Shown here piece after piece: positions 15,690 to 25,995 of a stretch of 64,000 nucleotides of DNA (within the stretch, counting starts at the first letter, position 1; every line of letters starts with the position of its first letter). The position numbers and the translations under genes were made by a program. The notes beneath the pieces are model-generated. The model did not search any database, was not told where the DNA came from, and saw nothing but the letters and a program-made list of their open reading frames with translations. The DNA comes from Bowmanella dokdonensis. Lineage in GTDB: Bacteria; Pseudomonadota; Gammaproteobacteria; Enterobacterales; Alteromonadaceae. Location: the NCBI RefSeq assembly GCF_017254865.1, contig NZ_JAFKCV010000002.1, positions 103,740-167,739 on the forward strand. Direction: 5' to 3'.

Positions 15690-15745
15690 GGTAAGTACAA
15701 CCCTCGCCTTTCAGGGTATAAAGAACCCACTGGGTACAATATACC
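15690..15745. promoter_or_regulatory. three NorR enhancer sites upstream of ytfE
   Basis: Three exact GGT-N7-ACC sites at 15690-15702, 15715-15727 and 15733-15745, 40 to 110 bp upstream of the ytfE sigma-54 element. The cluster has the same size and composition as that at norZ. No sigma-54 element is seen facing the HPP gene on the other side. Confidence 0.8.
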
Positions 15746-15935
15746 TCCATTATTGTCCCAGCGGGCCGGATGCCGGTGGGGGTTGCACCCTATTTGCTCA
15801 GATTCTCAGAGCAAACGCCCTGATCTGGTGCATGACGATGACAAAGCCATAAGATCTAACGAATCAGACTAAATCAGTCATGGCACCATACTGGTGCAAC
15901 GGGATAGAATCGCGATTTTTATCCTGGGAGCGCCA

Positions 15936-17138
15936 GTGCCAAACATCAGAAAATTGCTGCTGACTGTGCTGGTACGGCTTGGAATCACCAAGTCAGACAG
16001 CCAGCGGCTATCCAGTATCCCTGTGAGCCAGCGGCTCAAGGTGGCCGGAGCCGCTTTTGTCGCCTTATTGGCAGTGACTTCCACCAGTCTGACCCTGGCC
16101 GATAACACCAGCACTGTCTTTCTGCTGGCGTCCATGGGAGCCTCGGCTGTCCTGCTGTTCGGTTTGCCCAACAGTCCCCTGGCCAAGCCCTGGTCGTTCG
16201 CCGCAGGGCATCTTATTTCAGCTGCCATCGGCCTGGCCTGCTCACATATTATTGACGACCTGGCCTTGATGGCCGCAGTCACCATTGCCCTGACACTGCT
16301 GGCTATGTATGTGTTTGAATGTATGCATCCACCGGGTGGCGCCACCGCTCTGGTGCCGGTATTGGCCTCGTCTGAGCAGCATCTAGGCTATGATTTCCTG
16401 CTTTATCCGGTGGCGCTGAATGTGCTGTGCATGCTGCTGATGGCTGTGTTGTTAAACAGATTGCTGGGAGCCAGTTTGTTATCCAGGGAGCCGGTCAGAC
16501 AGGACCCGGTACACCTGCATCAGGATCCGAGTCCGCTTAAACGACTGGGCTTACAACCAGATGATCTCCTCTATGCCCTTAATCACTACCAGAGCGTACT
16601 GGACGTCAGTGAACAGGACCTGGAGCAGATCTATCATCAGGCCCAACTGCATGCCGCCCAGCGCAAGATTGGTGCCCTGCTATGCAGCGATATCATGTCC
16701 AGGGATCTGATTTGTGTGGCCGCAGAGACTCCCCTGCCGACTGCCTGGCAATTGCTGAGGAAGCACAAGATCCGCCTGTTGCCCGTGGTGGATGCCCATC
16801 GGGAGTTGCAGGGGGTCTTGTCACTGACAGATTTCGTCAAGGAGGTCAGGGTTCCCCACTACTGGGGTTTTCTTCGCCAGCTTAACCGACTGTTACTGGG
16901 CCGGCAGTATGGCAAGGCAAGACGCAGCAAAGTAGAGGATATTATGGTCCGGCAGGTCAGGACTGTGAAGGAAAGCGATCATATCGTCAGCCTGATTCCG
17001 CAGCTTGCGGACCAGGGATTGCACCATATTCCGGTAGTGAATGCCGACAACCGGCTGGTGGGCATGATCACCCAGTCGGATTTGATCGGCGCTTTGTATC
17101 TCAGCAGTGTCCATCCCCAGCCAATAAGTTACGCATAA
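15936..17138 (+). CDS. HPP-family membrane protein with two CBS domains
   Basis: About 400 aa. The N-terminal half has four to five membrane helices and the motif HPPGGATAL (about residue 130) that names the HPP family. The C-terminal half has two CBS domains (about 250-305 and 325-385), which usually bind adenosyl nucleotides and regulate transport. HPP proteins include a plant chloroplast nitrite transporter, so nitrite transport is possible here but unproven. I chose the GTG at 15936 because GGGAG lies 5 bp before it; an in-frame GTG at 15894 would add 14 residues without a ribosome site. The gene is divergent from ytfE. The 150 bp before it hold an inverted repeat GCACCA-TAC-TGGTGC and no clear promoter. 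Confidence 0.85.
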   Translation: MPNIRKLLLTVLVRLGITKSDSQRLSSIPVSQRLKVAGAAFVALLAVTSTSLTLADNTSTVFLLASMGASAVLLFGLPNSPLAKPWSFAAGHLISAAIGLACSHIIDDLALMAAVTIALTLLAMYVFECMHPPGGATALVPVLASSEQHLGYDFLLYPVALNVLCMLLMAVLLNRLLGASLLSREPVRQDPVHLHQDPSPLKRLGLQPDDLLYALNHYQSVLDVSEQDLEQIYHQAQLHAAQRKIGALLCSDIMSRDLICVAAETPLPTAWQLLRKHKIRLLPVVDAHRELQGVLSLTDFVKEVRVPHYWGFLRQLNRLLLGRQYGKARRSKVEDIMVRQVRTVKESDHIVSLIPQLADQGLHHIPVVNADNRLVGMITQSDLIGALYLSSVHPQPISYA

Positions 17139-17174
17139 CCACTGCCTGACAAAAAGGCGCACAGCTCCTCAGTC

Positions 17175-17393
17175 TTAGTCGCTCCCAGTCCCCTGATTAT
17201 TGTCAGGTCCCTGGTCTGTCAAAAGTATTGCACAGTTCAGTGATTCTATGGCGCTGATGGCCGCCTCGAAGCGGCCCTCTGCACAAAGTCCTAGCATTCC
17301 TGCCTGCTGATAAGCCAGCTTCAATTCCTGGATACACTGCTGCCGAAAACGTTCCAGCAGCAGTAGTTCCCGATCACAGATATCCGCAGACAA
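17175..17393 (-). CDS. small conserved protein at the end of the nos operon
   Basis: 72 aa, soluble, mostly helical. It begins MSADICDRELLLLERFRQQC and contains a GLCAEGRFEAAISAIESL segment. It starts 3 bp after the cytochrome c stop and is the last gene of the nos transcript. I do not recognise a functional domain. Position suggests an accessory role in N2O reduction, nothing more. Confidence 0.7.
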   Translation of the reverse strand: MSADICDRELLLLERFRQQCIQELKLAYQQAGMLGLCAEGRFEAAISAIESLNCAILLTDQGPDNNQGTGSD

Positions 17394-17396
17394 GGG

Positions 17397-17723
17397 TTAT
17401 TTCTGCTTCAGCTTTTGCTGGCTGAAATAGGCAGCCAGGTCGGCTGCATCCTGATCGCTCAGGTTTGCCGCCATAGGGATCATCATTGGCGCTGTGCCGC
17501 CCGTGCGCTGCCCATCACGGTAAGCTTTGATAGCTGTTTCAAGGTATTGCGCATGCTGGCCGGCCAGATTGGGATACATGGGGGCCAGGCTATTCCCGTC
17601 GGTACCATGGCAAGCCACACACATGCCGGATTTCGACTTTCCGGCTTCGGGATCTCCTGCACCCAGCGCAGATCCGCTTATCAGGCCCAGCGTTAAACCG
17701 GTCATCACTAACACATTTTTCAT
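17397..17723 (-). CDS. periplasmic monohaem cytochrome c
   Basis: 108 aa with a cleavable signal peptide ending ALGAG (about residue 22). One haem site, C35-V-A-C38-H39, and a late methionine in [10 protein letters not shown] as the likely sixth ligand. The size and the [22 protein letters not shown] segment match single-domain class I cytochromes of the c553/c4 type. The start at 17723 follows AGGAG; longer frames upstream lack a ribosome site. Within the nos operon it is a plausible electron donor to NosZ. Confidence 0.92.
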   Translation of the reverse strand: MKNVLVMTGLTLGLISGSALGAGDPEAGKSKSGMCVACHGTDGNSLAPMYPNLAGQHAQYLETAIKAYRDGQRTGGTAPMMIPMAANLSDQDAADLAAYFSQQKLKQK

Positions 17724-17802
17724 CTTACTTTTCTCCTGTTGCTGAACAAAAATCTTTCGGCAATCTTGCTCCAAACCCGATGCCGTTCCCCTTAACCACA
17801 AT

Positions 17803-17967
17803 TTATCTTCCTTTGTCTTCCAGAGAATTGTCTTCGTCTTTGCTGGCTGTCCGAAAACCCTTTATAGCAGCTCCTAAATCGCCGCCAAGGTTTCGCAGTC
17901 GCTTACTGCCGAACAGCATTAATACTATCAGCAGCACTATTGCCAGTTGCCAGATACTGATACCCAT
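17803..17967 (-). CDS. tatE: TatA/TatE-like Tat translocase subunit
   Basis: 54 aa: a single N-terminal membrane helix ([16 protein letters not shown]), the FG-x-KRLRNLG hinge, an amphipathic helix ([14 protein letters not shown]) and an acidic tail. This is the TatA/E architecture. It starts 3 bp after the nosL stop codon region and is the kind of dedicated TatE found in nos clusters, where NosZ is exported folded by the Tat pathway. It is short enough to be missed by length filters. Confidence 0.92.
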   Translation of the reverse strand: MGISIWQLAIVLLIVLMLFGSKRLRNLGGDLGAAIKGFRTASKDEDNSLEDKGR

Positions 17968-17970
17968 AGG

Positions 17971-18483
17971 TTACTCCTGATGGTTTGATGGTTGGAAGCC
18001 ATTGTGCTCCTGTTGCAAAACCTCTGCGCTGATGTCTTCCAGGCGCAGTATCTGCCCTTCGTTGCGCCGGGCAAACTCCTGAGCGTCCTCCAGGGCCGAG
18101 AAACTCGCCATGGGAGTGCCCATCGCTCCCGGCAGGTGGGGCGCCCTGACAAAATAGGCTTTACTGGCGTCAATAAGGTGCTCATCGTCGGGCAGATCCC
18201 ACTCACTTAGTGACATGTCATGCACATACAGTCGGACGGGCCTGGCCTGTTGTTCCGGTTGCAGGTACCAGCCGAGCATTTCGGCCGACGAGCAGAATTT
18301 CCGTATCCGTTGTCCTTCGATCGCCTGGCCTTTGGGGCCGGGAAAGCTGGTGATGCTCATACCGCACACATGGCACTCGTCTTGGGCATGAAACGCCACA
18401 GGCGCCCGGAAGTCTTCTCTTTCCTGCGCCTCTTCACATGCTGTCAGGCCAAGCAATAAGATGGCTATAACGAACCGCTTCAT
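17971..18483 (-). CDS. nosL: copper chaperone lipoprotein NosL
   Basis: 170 aa outer- or inner-membrane-anchored lipoprotein with lipobox LTAC16. The CuI-binding motif C37-H-V-C40-G-M42 is typical of NosL. Known role: delivers copper to NosZ via the NosDFY complex. Downstream of nosY with an 18-bp gap, upstream of tatE. Confidence 0.95.
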   Translation of the reverse strand: MKRFVIAILLLGLTACEEAQEREDFRAPVAFHAQDECHVCGMSITSFPGPKGQAIEGQRIRKFCSSAEMLGWYLQPEQQARPVRLYVHDMSLSEWDLPDDEHLIDASKAYFVRAPHLPGAMGTPMASFSALEDAQEFARRNEGQILRLEDISAEVLQQEHNGFQPSNHQE

Positions 18484-18501
18484 TGCAAACTCTCCTTCAA
18501 T

Positions 18502-19329
18502 TTAGATTTTCCGTGCCTTAAGGCTAAAGTGGGCCGCCGCGAGCATAACCCCCAACCAGATCATTAAGCTCAACCAGAGCCCCGCATTGCCCAGGGGCAG
18601 CTCACTGGCGAGAGACATCACCCCCTCAAGGGAGGCGTTCTCATCCAGCCCCATAATATTCAACTGCCGGAAAATGTCTGTGGGATTGAACAGCAGCAGG
18701 TAAGGCAACAGTGCGGGGCTGAGCTTTCCCTGGCTAAACACCAGCAGCGCCAGTAACGCCAGATCAAATACCAGAACGAAAACAAACCATACGCCCAGCG
18801 CAAGCCCGGCGGCTGTGGATTTTTCCCTGGCCAGGGCGCTGAGCACATAGGCCATGGCCAGAAACACCCAACCCAACAGCGTCGCCGAAAGAATAAAACG
18901 TACAAATGATACCAGCAGGACCTGCAAATCCACATCCGGCACCAGCAGTCCTATGGCCAGAGCTGCACTGCCAAAGCCTAACAGGGTGGCAAGAGCAAGG
19001 ATAACTCCATGGCCGGCGAACTTGCCCAACAACAATTGTCCCCGTCCCAAAGGATAGGTGAGAAGCAGTAACAGGGTCCCCCCTTCATCCTCGCCCACAA
19101 TGCTGTCATAAGCCAGCAGCAGAGCAATAAGGGGCACAAGGAAGGTTGCCAGACTGGCCAGGCTGGCAATAGTGGCGGCGATGGAGCTGAATCCCACCTG
19201 TCCGGCAGTGGCCGAGCCAAACCAGGCTATGCCGGCGGCCAGGATGGCAAACAACAGACTGATGGCCAGTAGCCATCTGTTTCTCAGCCCGTCGCTGATC
19301 TCTTTTCGGGCAATATGCCAGATATTCAC
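18502..19329 (-). CDS. nosY: NosY, membrane subunit of the NosDFY ABC complex
   Basis: 275 aa with six hydrophobic helices and the N-terminus [20 protein letters not shown] common to NosY. Forms the membrane part of the NosDFY transporter that works in CuZ site maturation of NosZ. Overlaps nosF by 4 bp. Confidence 0.95.
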   Translation of the reverse strand: MNIWHIARKEISDGLRNRWLLAISLLFAILAAGIAWFGSATAGQVGFSSIAATIASLASLATFLVPLIALLLAYDSIVGEDEGGTLLLLLTYPLGRGQLLLGKFAGHGVILALATLLGFGSAALAIGLLVPDVDLQVLLVSFVRFILSATLLGWVFLAMAYVLSALAREKSTAAGLALGVWFVFVLVFDLALLALLVFSQGKLSPALLPYLLLFNPTDIFRQLNIMGLDENASLEGVMSLASELPLGNAGLWLSLMIWLGVMLAAAHFSLKARKI

Positions 19330-20237
19330 AGGCTTCCCCCTGTATTGGCTGCGCAGATGACGTAATGGCGGTACAGGTCGTCCAGGGTAGGACGGTGGAT
19401 TTCCACGTCTGAAACACCTTCGTGCAACAGGGTCCGAAGCAAGCTGATCTTGTCTCCGTTTGGCGCGGCCACCTCCAGTTCCCGTCCTGGCAGCAGGCGC
19501 ACCTGGTGTCCCAGCCCCGATAGGTGATCATGCCATTTTTGCGGCTCGGTTATTTTCACCCGGATCCAGGCGGGCAATCCCACCTGCTCGGCCAGTTGGG
19601 CCAGGGTCCCCACTGCCTGTAGTTGGCCGTGAGACAGTATGGCCGCTCTGTCGATATAGGCTTCCACCCCCGGCAGAACATGGGAGCACAGGATGATGCC
19701 GGTGCCCTGACATCGGAGGGAATCGATCAGTTGATAGAGTTCCTGGGTCGCGATCGGGTCCAGGCCCACTGTGGGTTCATCAAGCAACAAAAGCCTGGGC
19801 TGACCCAGCAGCGCCTGGGCAAGTCCAAGACGTTGCCTCATCCCCTTGGAGTAGGTCTTTACCCGTCGTTGGCTGGCATGGGCCAGGCCCACTTTGTCCA
19901 GCAGCTCTTCTACCTGGGAAAGGCTGGCTCCCTTGATTCGGGCAAAGTGCCGCAGGGTTTCCAGGCCCGTCAGTTGCGGGTAGAAAGTCACATTCTCCGG
20001 CAGATAGCCCAGAGCGCGTCGCCGCTGGGCTTCGGTAGGCAACCCGCCGAACACCGACACGCTCCCCTCAGTGGGTTTGAGCAAGCCCAGCACCAGCTTC
20101 ATACAGGTGGTCTTACCGGCCCCGTTGTGGCCGAACAACCCCAGCACCTCCCCTTCCTCCAGGCTCAGGCTGATATTGGACAGCACCTGCATCTGACCGT
20201 AGTACTGATTAATACTACTCAGTTCAATCAGTTTCAT
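19326..20237 (-). CDS. nosF: NosF, ATPase of the NosDFY complex
   Basis: 303 aa ABC ATPase. Walker [10 protein letters not shown], signature [15 protein letters not shown], Walker [14 protein letters not shown] and switch His in CSHVL are all present. A C-terminal accessory domain of about 85 residues follows. I start at the ATG at 20237 (GAGCGAG upstream); an in-frame GTG lies 6 nt earlier. The start overlaps the end of nosD by 14 bp. Confidence 0.95.
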   Translation of the reverse strand: MKLIELSSINQYYGQMQVLSNISLSLEEGEVLGLFGHNGAGKTTCMKLVLGLLKPTEGSVSVFGGLPTEAQRRRALGYLPENVTFYPQLTGLETLRHFARIKGASLSQVEELLDKVGLAHASQRRVKTYSKGMRQRLGLAQALLGQPRLLLLDEPTVGLDPIATQELYQLIDSLRCQGTGIILCSHVLPGVEAYIDRAAILSHGQLQAVGTLAQLAEQVGLPAWIRVKITEPQKWHDHLSGLGHQVRLLPGRELEVAAPNGDKISLLRTLLHEGVSDVEIHRPTLDDLYRHYVICAANTGGSL

Positions 20238-21510
20238 ACACACTCGCTCTTTCTGGCCAAACTGGTTTTTCCATCAGGGGATAACTGTCCCTGACCCCCG
20301 GAAATTTAACTACCGGAAAGGCCTGTTGGACCCAGCGTAGCAATTCGATAGCCGGGCTGTGCAATAACAGTCGCATTTGTGGATACAGCCACAGCAGGCG
20401 ATCCACATTATCGTTTGGCTCATAAGGAATATCACCCAGGCCGTCGCTGTTTCTGTCCCAGCCCAGATAGTCGCTCCAATAATTGCCCCGTGACGCGTCC
20501 GACCATTCCTGGGTGCGGGTAGCCACATACTTGACCTGGTGCTGATTGTTCACAAATGCGTTGCCGGTTATCTGGTTATCTTCAGAACCGGCGGTCAGGT
20601 GGATCCCCAGGGCACTATGGGCAAACAGATTGTTCTCAATGCGGTTGAATACGGAATTGTAGATAAACAACGCTTTACCTTCAGCACCGCTGATCATGCT
20701 GTCGCCGGTACTGCCGCTTTTAACGGCCACCACCTGATTGCCGCTGATGGTGGAATAGGTGATGTAGTTCATCAGGATGCCGTAGTTCTGATCTTCCACG
20801 GAACGGTTGTTCAGCACCTCCAGCTTGCGGCTCTGCATCAGGGCATAGCCTGTGCGGGTGCCGCGGGTCAGGTTACCTATCACCCGGTTGTCGTTGGAAA
20901 ACATATAGTGGATGCCGTAACGCAGCTCTTCGAGCACGTTGCCCTGCAGGTGGTTCCGGTTGGAGGTATCGATATAGATACCGTCCCTCGTCAGACGCAC
21001 CCTGTTGTCTATTACCCTGGCTCCTGTTACGGCGTAAAGATGGATACCGTTGCCCCTGTCCTGTGAACGCAGGGCAGCATCGCCGGTGATGTCATTGCCC
21101 TGAATAAGGATGTCAGATGCCCCATCCACCCAGATGCCGAATCCTGGCCCTTCGAGGTGGTTGTTGAGCAGGCTTGCCTGGTGGGAGGCTGCAGAAACGA
21201 AAACTCCCGAGTTCATTTCAGTCAGGCTCCTTCCCCAGTTTGCAAAGCTACAGCCCTCCACCCGCACTTTCGCGGCCCGAATCAGCAAACCGTGTCCCTT
21301 ACCCCCGGCGTCGAATCTAGCCCCCTCTTCACAGTGCAACTGCATGGGCTGCTCAATAACAAAGTTTCCCTGATACTGCCCGGCGGGCAATAGCCACCGC
21401 TCGTTACCCAGGGATTCCAACGGAAGGTCGGACACGGGTTGCATCGAAGCTGCAGGGTTGCAAACCAGGCAGCCTAACAGGGCCATCCCGGCCCAGCCAC
21501 TTACACGCAT
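20224..21510 (-). CDS. nosD: NosD, periplasmic right-handed beta-helix protein
   Basis: 428 aa from the ATG at 21510 (GGAGCAG upstream). A Sec signal peptide covers residues 1-25. The rest is a series of parallel beta-helix coils of the NosD/carbohydrate-binding CASH type, with repeated N-x-I-x-G-N units such as LIQGNDITG and STISGNQVV. It partners NosFY and takes copper from NosL to NosZ. The gap to nosZ holds a GC-rich hairpin at 21528-21549 that may temper expression of the accessory genes. Confidence 0.95.
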   Translation of the reverse strand: MRVSGWAGMALLGCLVCNPAASMQPVSDLPLESLGNERWLLPAGQYQGNFVIEQPMQLHCEEGARFDAGGKGHGLLIRAAKVRVEGCSFANWGRSLTEMNSGVFVSAASHQASLLNNHLEGPGFGIWVDGASDILIQGNDITGDAALRSQDRGNGIHLYAVTGARVIDNRVRLTRDGIYIDTSNRNHLQGNVLEELRYGIHYMFSNDNRVIGNLTRGTRTGYALMQSRKLEVLNNRSVEDQNYGILMNYITYSTISGNQVVAVKSGSTGDSMISGAEGKALFIYNSVFNRIENNLFAHSALGIHLTAGSEDNQITGNAFVNNQHQVKYVATRTQEWSDASRGNYWSDYLGWDRNSDGLGDIPYEPNDNVDRLLWLYPQMRLLLHSPAIELLRWVQQAFPVVKFPGVRDSYPLMEKPVWPERASVYETD

Positions 21511-21559
21511 TGACTGCTCCAAAGGGGCCGGGCAGACAAAACCGCCCGGCCGAGGGCCA

Positions 21560-23461
21560 TCAGGCCGGCTCCACCAACATGCGTCCAACCATTTCCATAT
21601 GCAGCGCATGGCAGAACCAGTTGCAGTAGTACCAGTGCATTCCGGGCTTGTCGGCCACAAAGGTGACAGAGGCGGTCTGCTGAGGGCTGATTTCCATGCT
21701 GACACCATGGTTGGTCATGCAGAAGCCGTGGGAAACATCTTCTATCTGGTCGATATTGGTGACCACCACTGTCACCTCATCGCCCTGCTTAACCTTGAAC
21801 TCGGTGATGCCGTAAGTGGGGGCCATGGAGGTCATATACACTCTGACCTTGTTACCGTCCCGGATCACCTTGTTGTCCGCTTCCAGCTTAATGCCGTCTT
21901 TTTTGGCCATTTCCACCGTGGGGGCGAAGAACGGATCGTTTCTGTCCCAGATCTTTTTAGGTTTGATCTGGGTACGATGAGCCAGGATACAATCATGGGG
22001 CTCGGCGTAGGTGGGGCCGTCGTGGACCAGTTTCATTTCTTCGCCGGAAATGTCGATCAACTGATCGTTTTCCGGATGGAGCGGACCCGTTAGCAGGAAC
22101 CTGTCCTTGGAAAACTTGCATAGCACCACCAGCCATTTGCCGTCGGCATCGCGAGTTTCTGTTAAGGAAGCATGGTTATGGCCCGGCTGGTAATGTACAT
22201 CCAGTTTCTGCCTGATATAGGATACATCTTCACCCTGATAGGCTTTTACCGCATCGGCCATATTCCATTTGGCCACCTGGCTGTCGATGAACAACGTCGT
22301 GTAGGCGTTGCCCCTGCCGTCGAAGGTGGTATGCAAGGGCCCCAGGCCCAGCTCTGGCTCGGCGGCCACCGTTTCGCGGGGATCCTTTAGTTTATCGGCA
22401 AACAGATCATCAAGTCGGTCGATGGCAATCATGGTCACGGTGGGGGACAACTTGCCATTGGCGATAAAATACTTGCCGTCCGGGGACGTGTTCAGGCCGT
22501 GGGGGTTTTTCGGTACCGGGATATAACGGGTGAAAGCACTGTCCTTCCCGCCCTTTTTACGTCCGTCAACCACAGGTACTTTGCTGTCTCCCAGCGTGAC
22601 ATGCTTGCCCGCCTTGACGGCTTTTTCGATGGCCGGGATGTTGAATACAACCACCCAGTCCCGCTCGTTGCGCATCATGCCGCCCAGATCATATGCCTTC
22701 TCCGAGTTGTAACAGGTGGCGGCGGCGTACTTGCCCGTATAATCCGCATCGCAGTTATCCAGGTTGCCGTCCACCATGACCTGAAACGCCACTTCCATGG
22801 TTTCGGCATCAATGGCGTTGAACATGGTGTAACTGTTTTCATGCTGCAGATCGAACTGCCTGCCGTCATTAGGATGGGGAATGACGAACTCGGCATTGGC
22901 GAACACATACTTGGTATGGGGCACCTTCTGCAACCTTAACCCGTGGATGGCCTGCACATTGGGTACTGTGACCATCTTGTCGCATTTCATGATATCCAGG
23001 CGAATCCGCGCCACCCGGCTGTTGGCCTTGTCGTTGATAAACAGGTATTTGCCGTCGTACTTACCGTCGGTCATGGAGATATGCGGATGGTGGCAGTCGC
23101 CGTTGAGGAACTTGGCGCTCTCTCCCATGATGGCTTTACTTTCGTTGGTAATGCCCCAGCCGGTGGCAGAGTCGATATTGAAAACCGGGATCCGCATCAG
23201 TTCGCGCATGGAGGGAATGCCCATCACCCTCACCTCGCCCTGGTGCCCGCCGCTCCAGAAACCGTAGTACTCGTCCAGTTCCCCTGGCTCCACATGGATT
23301 TTCTGCTTGGCGTCCTTGACGGCTGCGGCCCAGCTCTCACGACTCATTACTGCCGAGCCCAGGCCCACAGTGCCGAGCATGGCAGCGCCGGCCCCGGTCA
23401 TTGCCGTTGCCCCGAGGAAGGCGCGGCGGCTGATACCTTTACTGTCGTCTTTGTTCTTCAT
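21560..23461 (-). CDS. nosZ: nitrous oxide reductase NosZ (clade I, Tat-exported)
   Basis: 633 aa copper enzyme that reduces N2O to N2 in the periplasm. The start at 23461 follows GGAG. The N-terminus carries a twin-arginine signal, SRRAFLG, which marks clade I. The seven-bladed propeller contributes the CuZ histidines, two of them in GDCHHPH (about residue 120). The C-terminal cupredoxin domain has the CuA motif [12 protein letters not shown] near residue 615. All expected copper ligands I can check are present. tatE, nosL and nosDFY downstream provide export and copper loading. Confidence 0.97.
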   Translation of the reverse strand: MKNKDDSKGISRRAFLGATAMTGAGAAMLGTVGLGSAVMSRESWAAAVKDAKQKIHVEPGELDEYYGFWSGGHQGEVRVMGIPSMRELMRIPVFNIDSATGWGITNESKAIMGESAKFLNGDCHHPHISMTDGKYDGKYLFINDKANSRVARIRLDIMKCDKMVTVPNVQAIHGLRLQKVPHTKYVFANAEFVIPHPNDGRQFDLQHENSYTMFNAIDAETMEVAFQVMVDGNLDNCDADYTGKYAAATCYNSEKAYDLGGMMRNERDWVVVFNIPAIEKAVKAGKHVTLGDSKVPVVDGRKKGGKDSAFTRYIPVPKNPHGLNTSPDGKYFIANGKLSPTVTMIAIDRLDDLFADKLKDPRETVAAEPELGLGPLHTTFDGRGNAYTTLFIDSQVAKWNMADAVKAYQGEDVSYIRQKLDVHYQPGHNHASLTETRDADGKWLVVLCKFSKDRFLLTGPLHPENDQLIDISGEEMKLVHDGPTYAEPHDCILAHRTQIKPKKIWDRNDPFFAPTVEMAKKDGIKLEADNKVIRDGNKVRVYMTSMAPTYGITEFKVKQGDEVTVVVTNIDQIEDVSHGFCMTNHGVSMEISPQQTASVTFVADKPGMHWYYCNWFCHALHMEMVGRMLVEPA

Positions 23462-23488
23462 GATTTTCTCCTTGGATAGCATGCTTGC

Positions 23489-25648
23489 TTAGGGTTCTAG
23501 TTGGACTACCGGTATCTCACCAATGGCCGGGCCGGATTTGCCCTGGCGTTCACGCTGCTTACGTTTTTTCACCAGAGGCGGGCATTTCCGGTCATTGTGA
23601 TAGGTCATCTGGCAATCCAGGCAATAGTGACACTCGTTATGATCAATGCGACCGTCGGGATGAATGGCCTGGATTTCACATTCAATGGCGCAAAGCTTAC
23701 AGGGATCGCCGCACTCCTTGCGTCGCTTAAGCCAGTCAAAACGTTTTAGTTTAGTGGGGATGGCCAGGGCCGCCCCCAGAGGACAGATGTAGCGGCAGAA
23801 CACCTTGCGGGTAAAAATACTCACCACCAGCAGGATGGCGGCATACAGCACAAACCACCACTGGCGATCAAATTTCAGGGTGACCGCCGTCTTGAACGGC
23901 TCCACTTCCGCATAGCGCTCGGCAGTCGCCAACGACTCCAGCGAGATGCCGAACAGCACCAGCAAGATGATGTACTTGATTGCCCACAACCTCTCATGTA
24001 CTGAAAACGGTAGCTCAAACTGGGGGACTTTTAACTTGCGGGACGCTTCGTTGATCAGTTCCTGCATGGCCCCAAACGGGCACAGCCAGCCACAATACAC
24101 CCCCCTTCCCCATAGCAGGATAACGGCCGCGGTAAAGGTCCAGAGGATGAAGATAACCGGATCCATGAGGAACAATTCCCAACTGAAATCCTCCATCAGG
24201 GCATGCACAAATGTCAGCACATTGACCACGGACAACTGACCCAGTGCATACCAGCCGATAAAGACGACGGTGAAGATCAGGTAGACCCGGCGCAGCCAGT
24301 GTAAAAATCTGGGGCGGCGGGTCAGATTGTCCTGCAGGAACAGGATCACCAGCAGTAACACCAGGGCGGCGACAATCACGCCAATCTGAAAGCTTTGCTG
24401 ATACCAGATGTTCACCCACATAGGCCGGCTGGCTTCTTCCAGGGCAGCCAGTTCTTCAGCCGTTGGCTCAGGACGATCCAGCAAAGGCTCAGGCAACTGA
24501 TAGGACAATTCAAAACTGGTGAACACCCCGTCCACCGGTCCGGTCTGGCGACGTATTAAAAGCTCCAGGCTGAAGCTGGAGCCGGGATCAAACTGATAGT
24601 GGTCGCGGACAATGAACACAGACATCTCGTCAAAATCCGGCGCATCCGGCGGGGCCAGATCATAGAGTCGCTGATGATCCAGGTCCCTGAAGCTGATGAT
24701 GTCGCCGAACTGGCGCAGTTGTACCCGGTCAAAAATACCGCCCCGTACATAGCCTGAGCCTTTGTAGGAGTACTGTCCCCGGCCCATGACGGCAACCGCA
24801 TGCTCACCGGGTTTGAGTTCCTCCATCAAAAAACGGTACTGATTCTCACCCAGCAGGTTACGACCTATGACCGGCGAATTAAGATAACCCAGGTACAGAT
24901 CAATGAAGGTATCTTCTGTCTGCCCGGCTGAGGCTTTGTCTACATCGGCGGCCCCGGTACCGGAAAAGGCTTTGTCCACATCCTCCCGGGTCAGGTGCAG
25001 ACGGCGGATACGTCCGTCCCCGGTCAGTTCACTCCAGTTAGCGGGTTCGAAGGTATCGGTTCTGACGGTTGCCGGGGCCTGCTGTTCTTGTACCCGGGGA
25101 TCGATTAATCCCAGGGACACCGCCACCTGGTGAGCGGCCCGCATGATGACTTCGTTTACGACCATTACTGTCACTGTCGCACCGGTCACCGCATCCACCG
25201 TCACCGCTTTGGGATCCCGGCTGTTGCCGACCACCACCCGTTGGTCCGCCAGGACTCCAGGATATTTGTCAGTAAAGTCGTGCAACTTCTGTTCGGGAAT
25301 ACCAATCAGCAGTATGGGTTCATGGTGCTCCAGCACATGGGCATCCAGGATCCTGCCTTCCGTGTCGAGCGTCACCTGTATGTTAATGGGTTTGCCTGAA
25401 TAAGCCGGTATGTCCACCACATTAATGGTCTCAAAGACAAAGCCCACTAACCCTTTGTCCGTAGAAACGGATCGAACGGCAAACTCGCCCTGCGGCTCTC
25501 CCAGGCTCAGTTGCCCGGGAATCACCCTTTCCAGTCTTTGCAGGTCCAGAGTCCGGCCGCTAGCTTCCCCCCATACGGGTAAAGCCAGCCAGCACAAGGC
25601 AATCAAGAGACAAAGCGGCGAGAAAACTCTCTCCAAATATTGGGCCAT
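23489..25648 (-). CDS. nosR: NosR, membrane flavo-iron-sulphur protein
   Basis: 719 aa. Order: signal-like helix, periplasmic FMN-binding domain (about 80-190; the flavin threonine is probably in AVTGATVTV), a periplasmic linker, five to six membrane helices (about 420-600) with CGWLCP and CRYICP motifs, and a cytoplasmic C-terminus with two ferredoxin-like clusters (CGDPCKLCAIEC and CHYCLDC). Known role: electron supply to NosZ and its maintenance, and expression of nosZ. First gene of the nos operon. The ribosome site is weak. Confidence 0.96.
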   Translation of the reverse strand: MAQYLERVFSPLCLLIALCWLALPVWGEASGRTLDLQRLERVIPGQLSLGEPQGEFAVRSVSTDKGLVGFVFETINVVDIPAYSGKPINIQVTLDTEGRILDAHVLEHHEPILLIGIPEQKLHDFTDKYPGVLADQRVVVGNSRDPKAVTVDAVTGATVTVMVVNEVIMRAAHQVAVSLGLIDPRVQEQQAPATVRTDTFEPANWSELTGDGRIRRLHLTREDVDKAFSGTGAADVDKASAGQTEDTFIDLYLGYLNSPVIGRNLLGENQYRFLMEELKPGEHAVAVMGRGQYSYKGSGYVRGGIFDRVQLRQFGDIISFRDLDHQRLYDLAPPDAPDFDEMSVFIVRDHYQFDPGSSFSLELLIRRQTGPVDGVFTSFELSYQLPEPLLDRPEPTAEELAALEEASRPMWVNIWYQQSFQIGVIVAALVLLLVILFLQDNLTRRPRFLHWLRRVYLIFTVVFIGWYALGQLSVVNVLTFVHALMEDFSWELFLMDPVIFILWTFTAAVILLWGRGVYCGWLCPFGAMQELINEASRKLKVPQFELPFSVHERLWAIKYIILLVLFGISLESLATAERYAEVEPFKTAVTLKFDRQWWFVLYAAILLVVSIFTRKVFCRYICPLGAALAIPTKLKRFDWLKRRKECGDPCKLCAIECEIQAIHPDGRIDHNECHYCLDCQMTYHNDRKCPPLVKKRKQRERQGKSGPAIGEIPVVQLEP

Positions 25649-25995
25649 TCAATACACTCTTATCACAAACCAGTTGGATCAGTGGGACACTGAACACCAA
25701 ATGATTGTCGCACCCTGGGGAGTGACCCGATATACCTCACCAGGGGTAGCGGACCGGGTAAAGGTAGTAGCGGCAAATGACAGGTTGAGGGAGCGCTTCA
25801 CATCTTTTCGATAGGGGAGACTAGACAATACACTGCCTGTGAACTATTCGGACCTACTACCTGATAGTGAAAATAGCCCAGTTTTCGCTAGCCCCCGATT
25901 AGGTGTACCAAACCTGTTCGCCTCTCCACCGAGAACAGCAGTCCGAAAACAAACAAGATAGATGCCAGTCAGGAAGTGTGGGAACCCTGTTATGC
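25649..25995. other. nosR promoter region, no gene
   Basis: About 350 bp without a convincing reading frame. One NarL heptamer TACCCCT lies on the minus strand at 25742-25748. A lone GGT-N7-ACC at 25902-25914 is within chance expectation. I find no FNR box with fewer than two mismatches and no sigma-54 element. Control of nosR therefore cannot be read with confidence. Confidence 0.5.

Noticed and set aside
15882..15896. sigma-54 promoter facing the HPP gene
   Set aside because: TGGCACC...TGGTGC looks similar, but GG and GC are 12 bp apart instead of 10; it is better read as an inverted repeat.
21458..22093. 211-codon plus-strand frame across the nosZ-nosD junction
   Set aside because: It is antisense to two well-identified nos genes and has no recognisable content.
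25902..25914. NorR site upstream of nosR
   Set aside because: A single GGT-N7-ACC is expected about every 4 kb by chance, and no sigma-54 element accompanies it.
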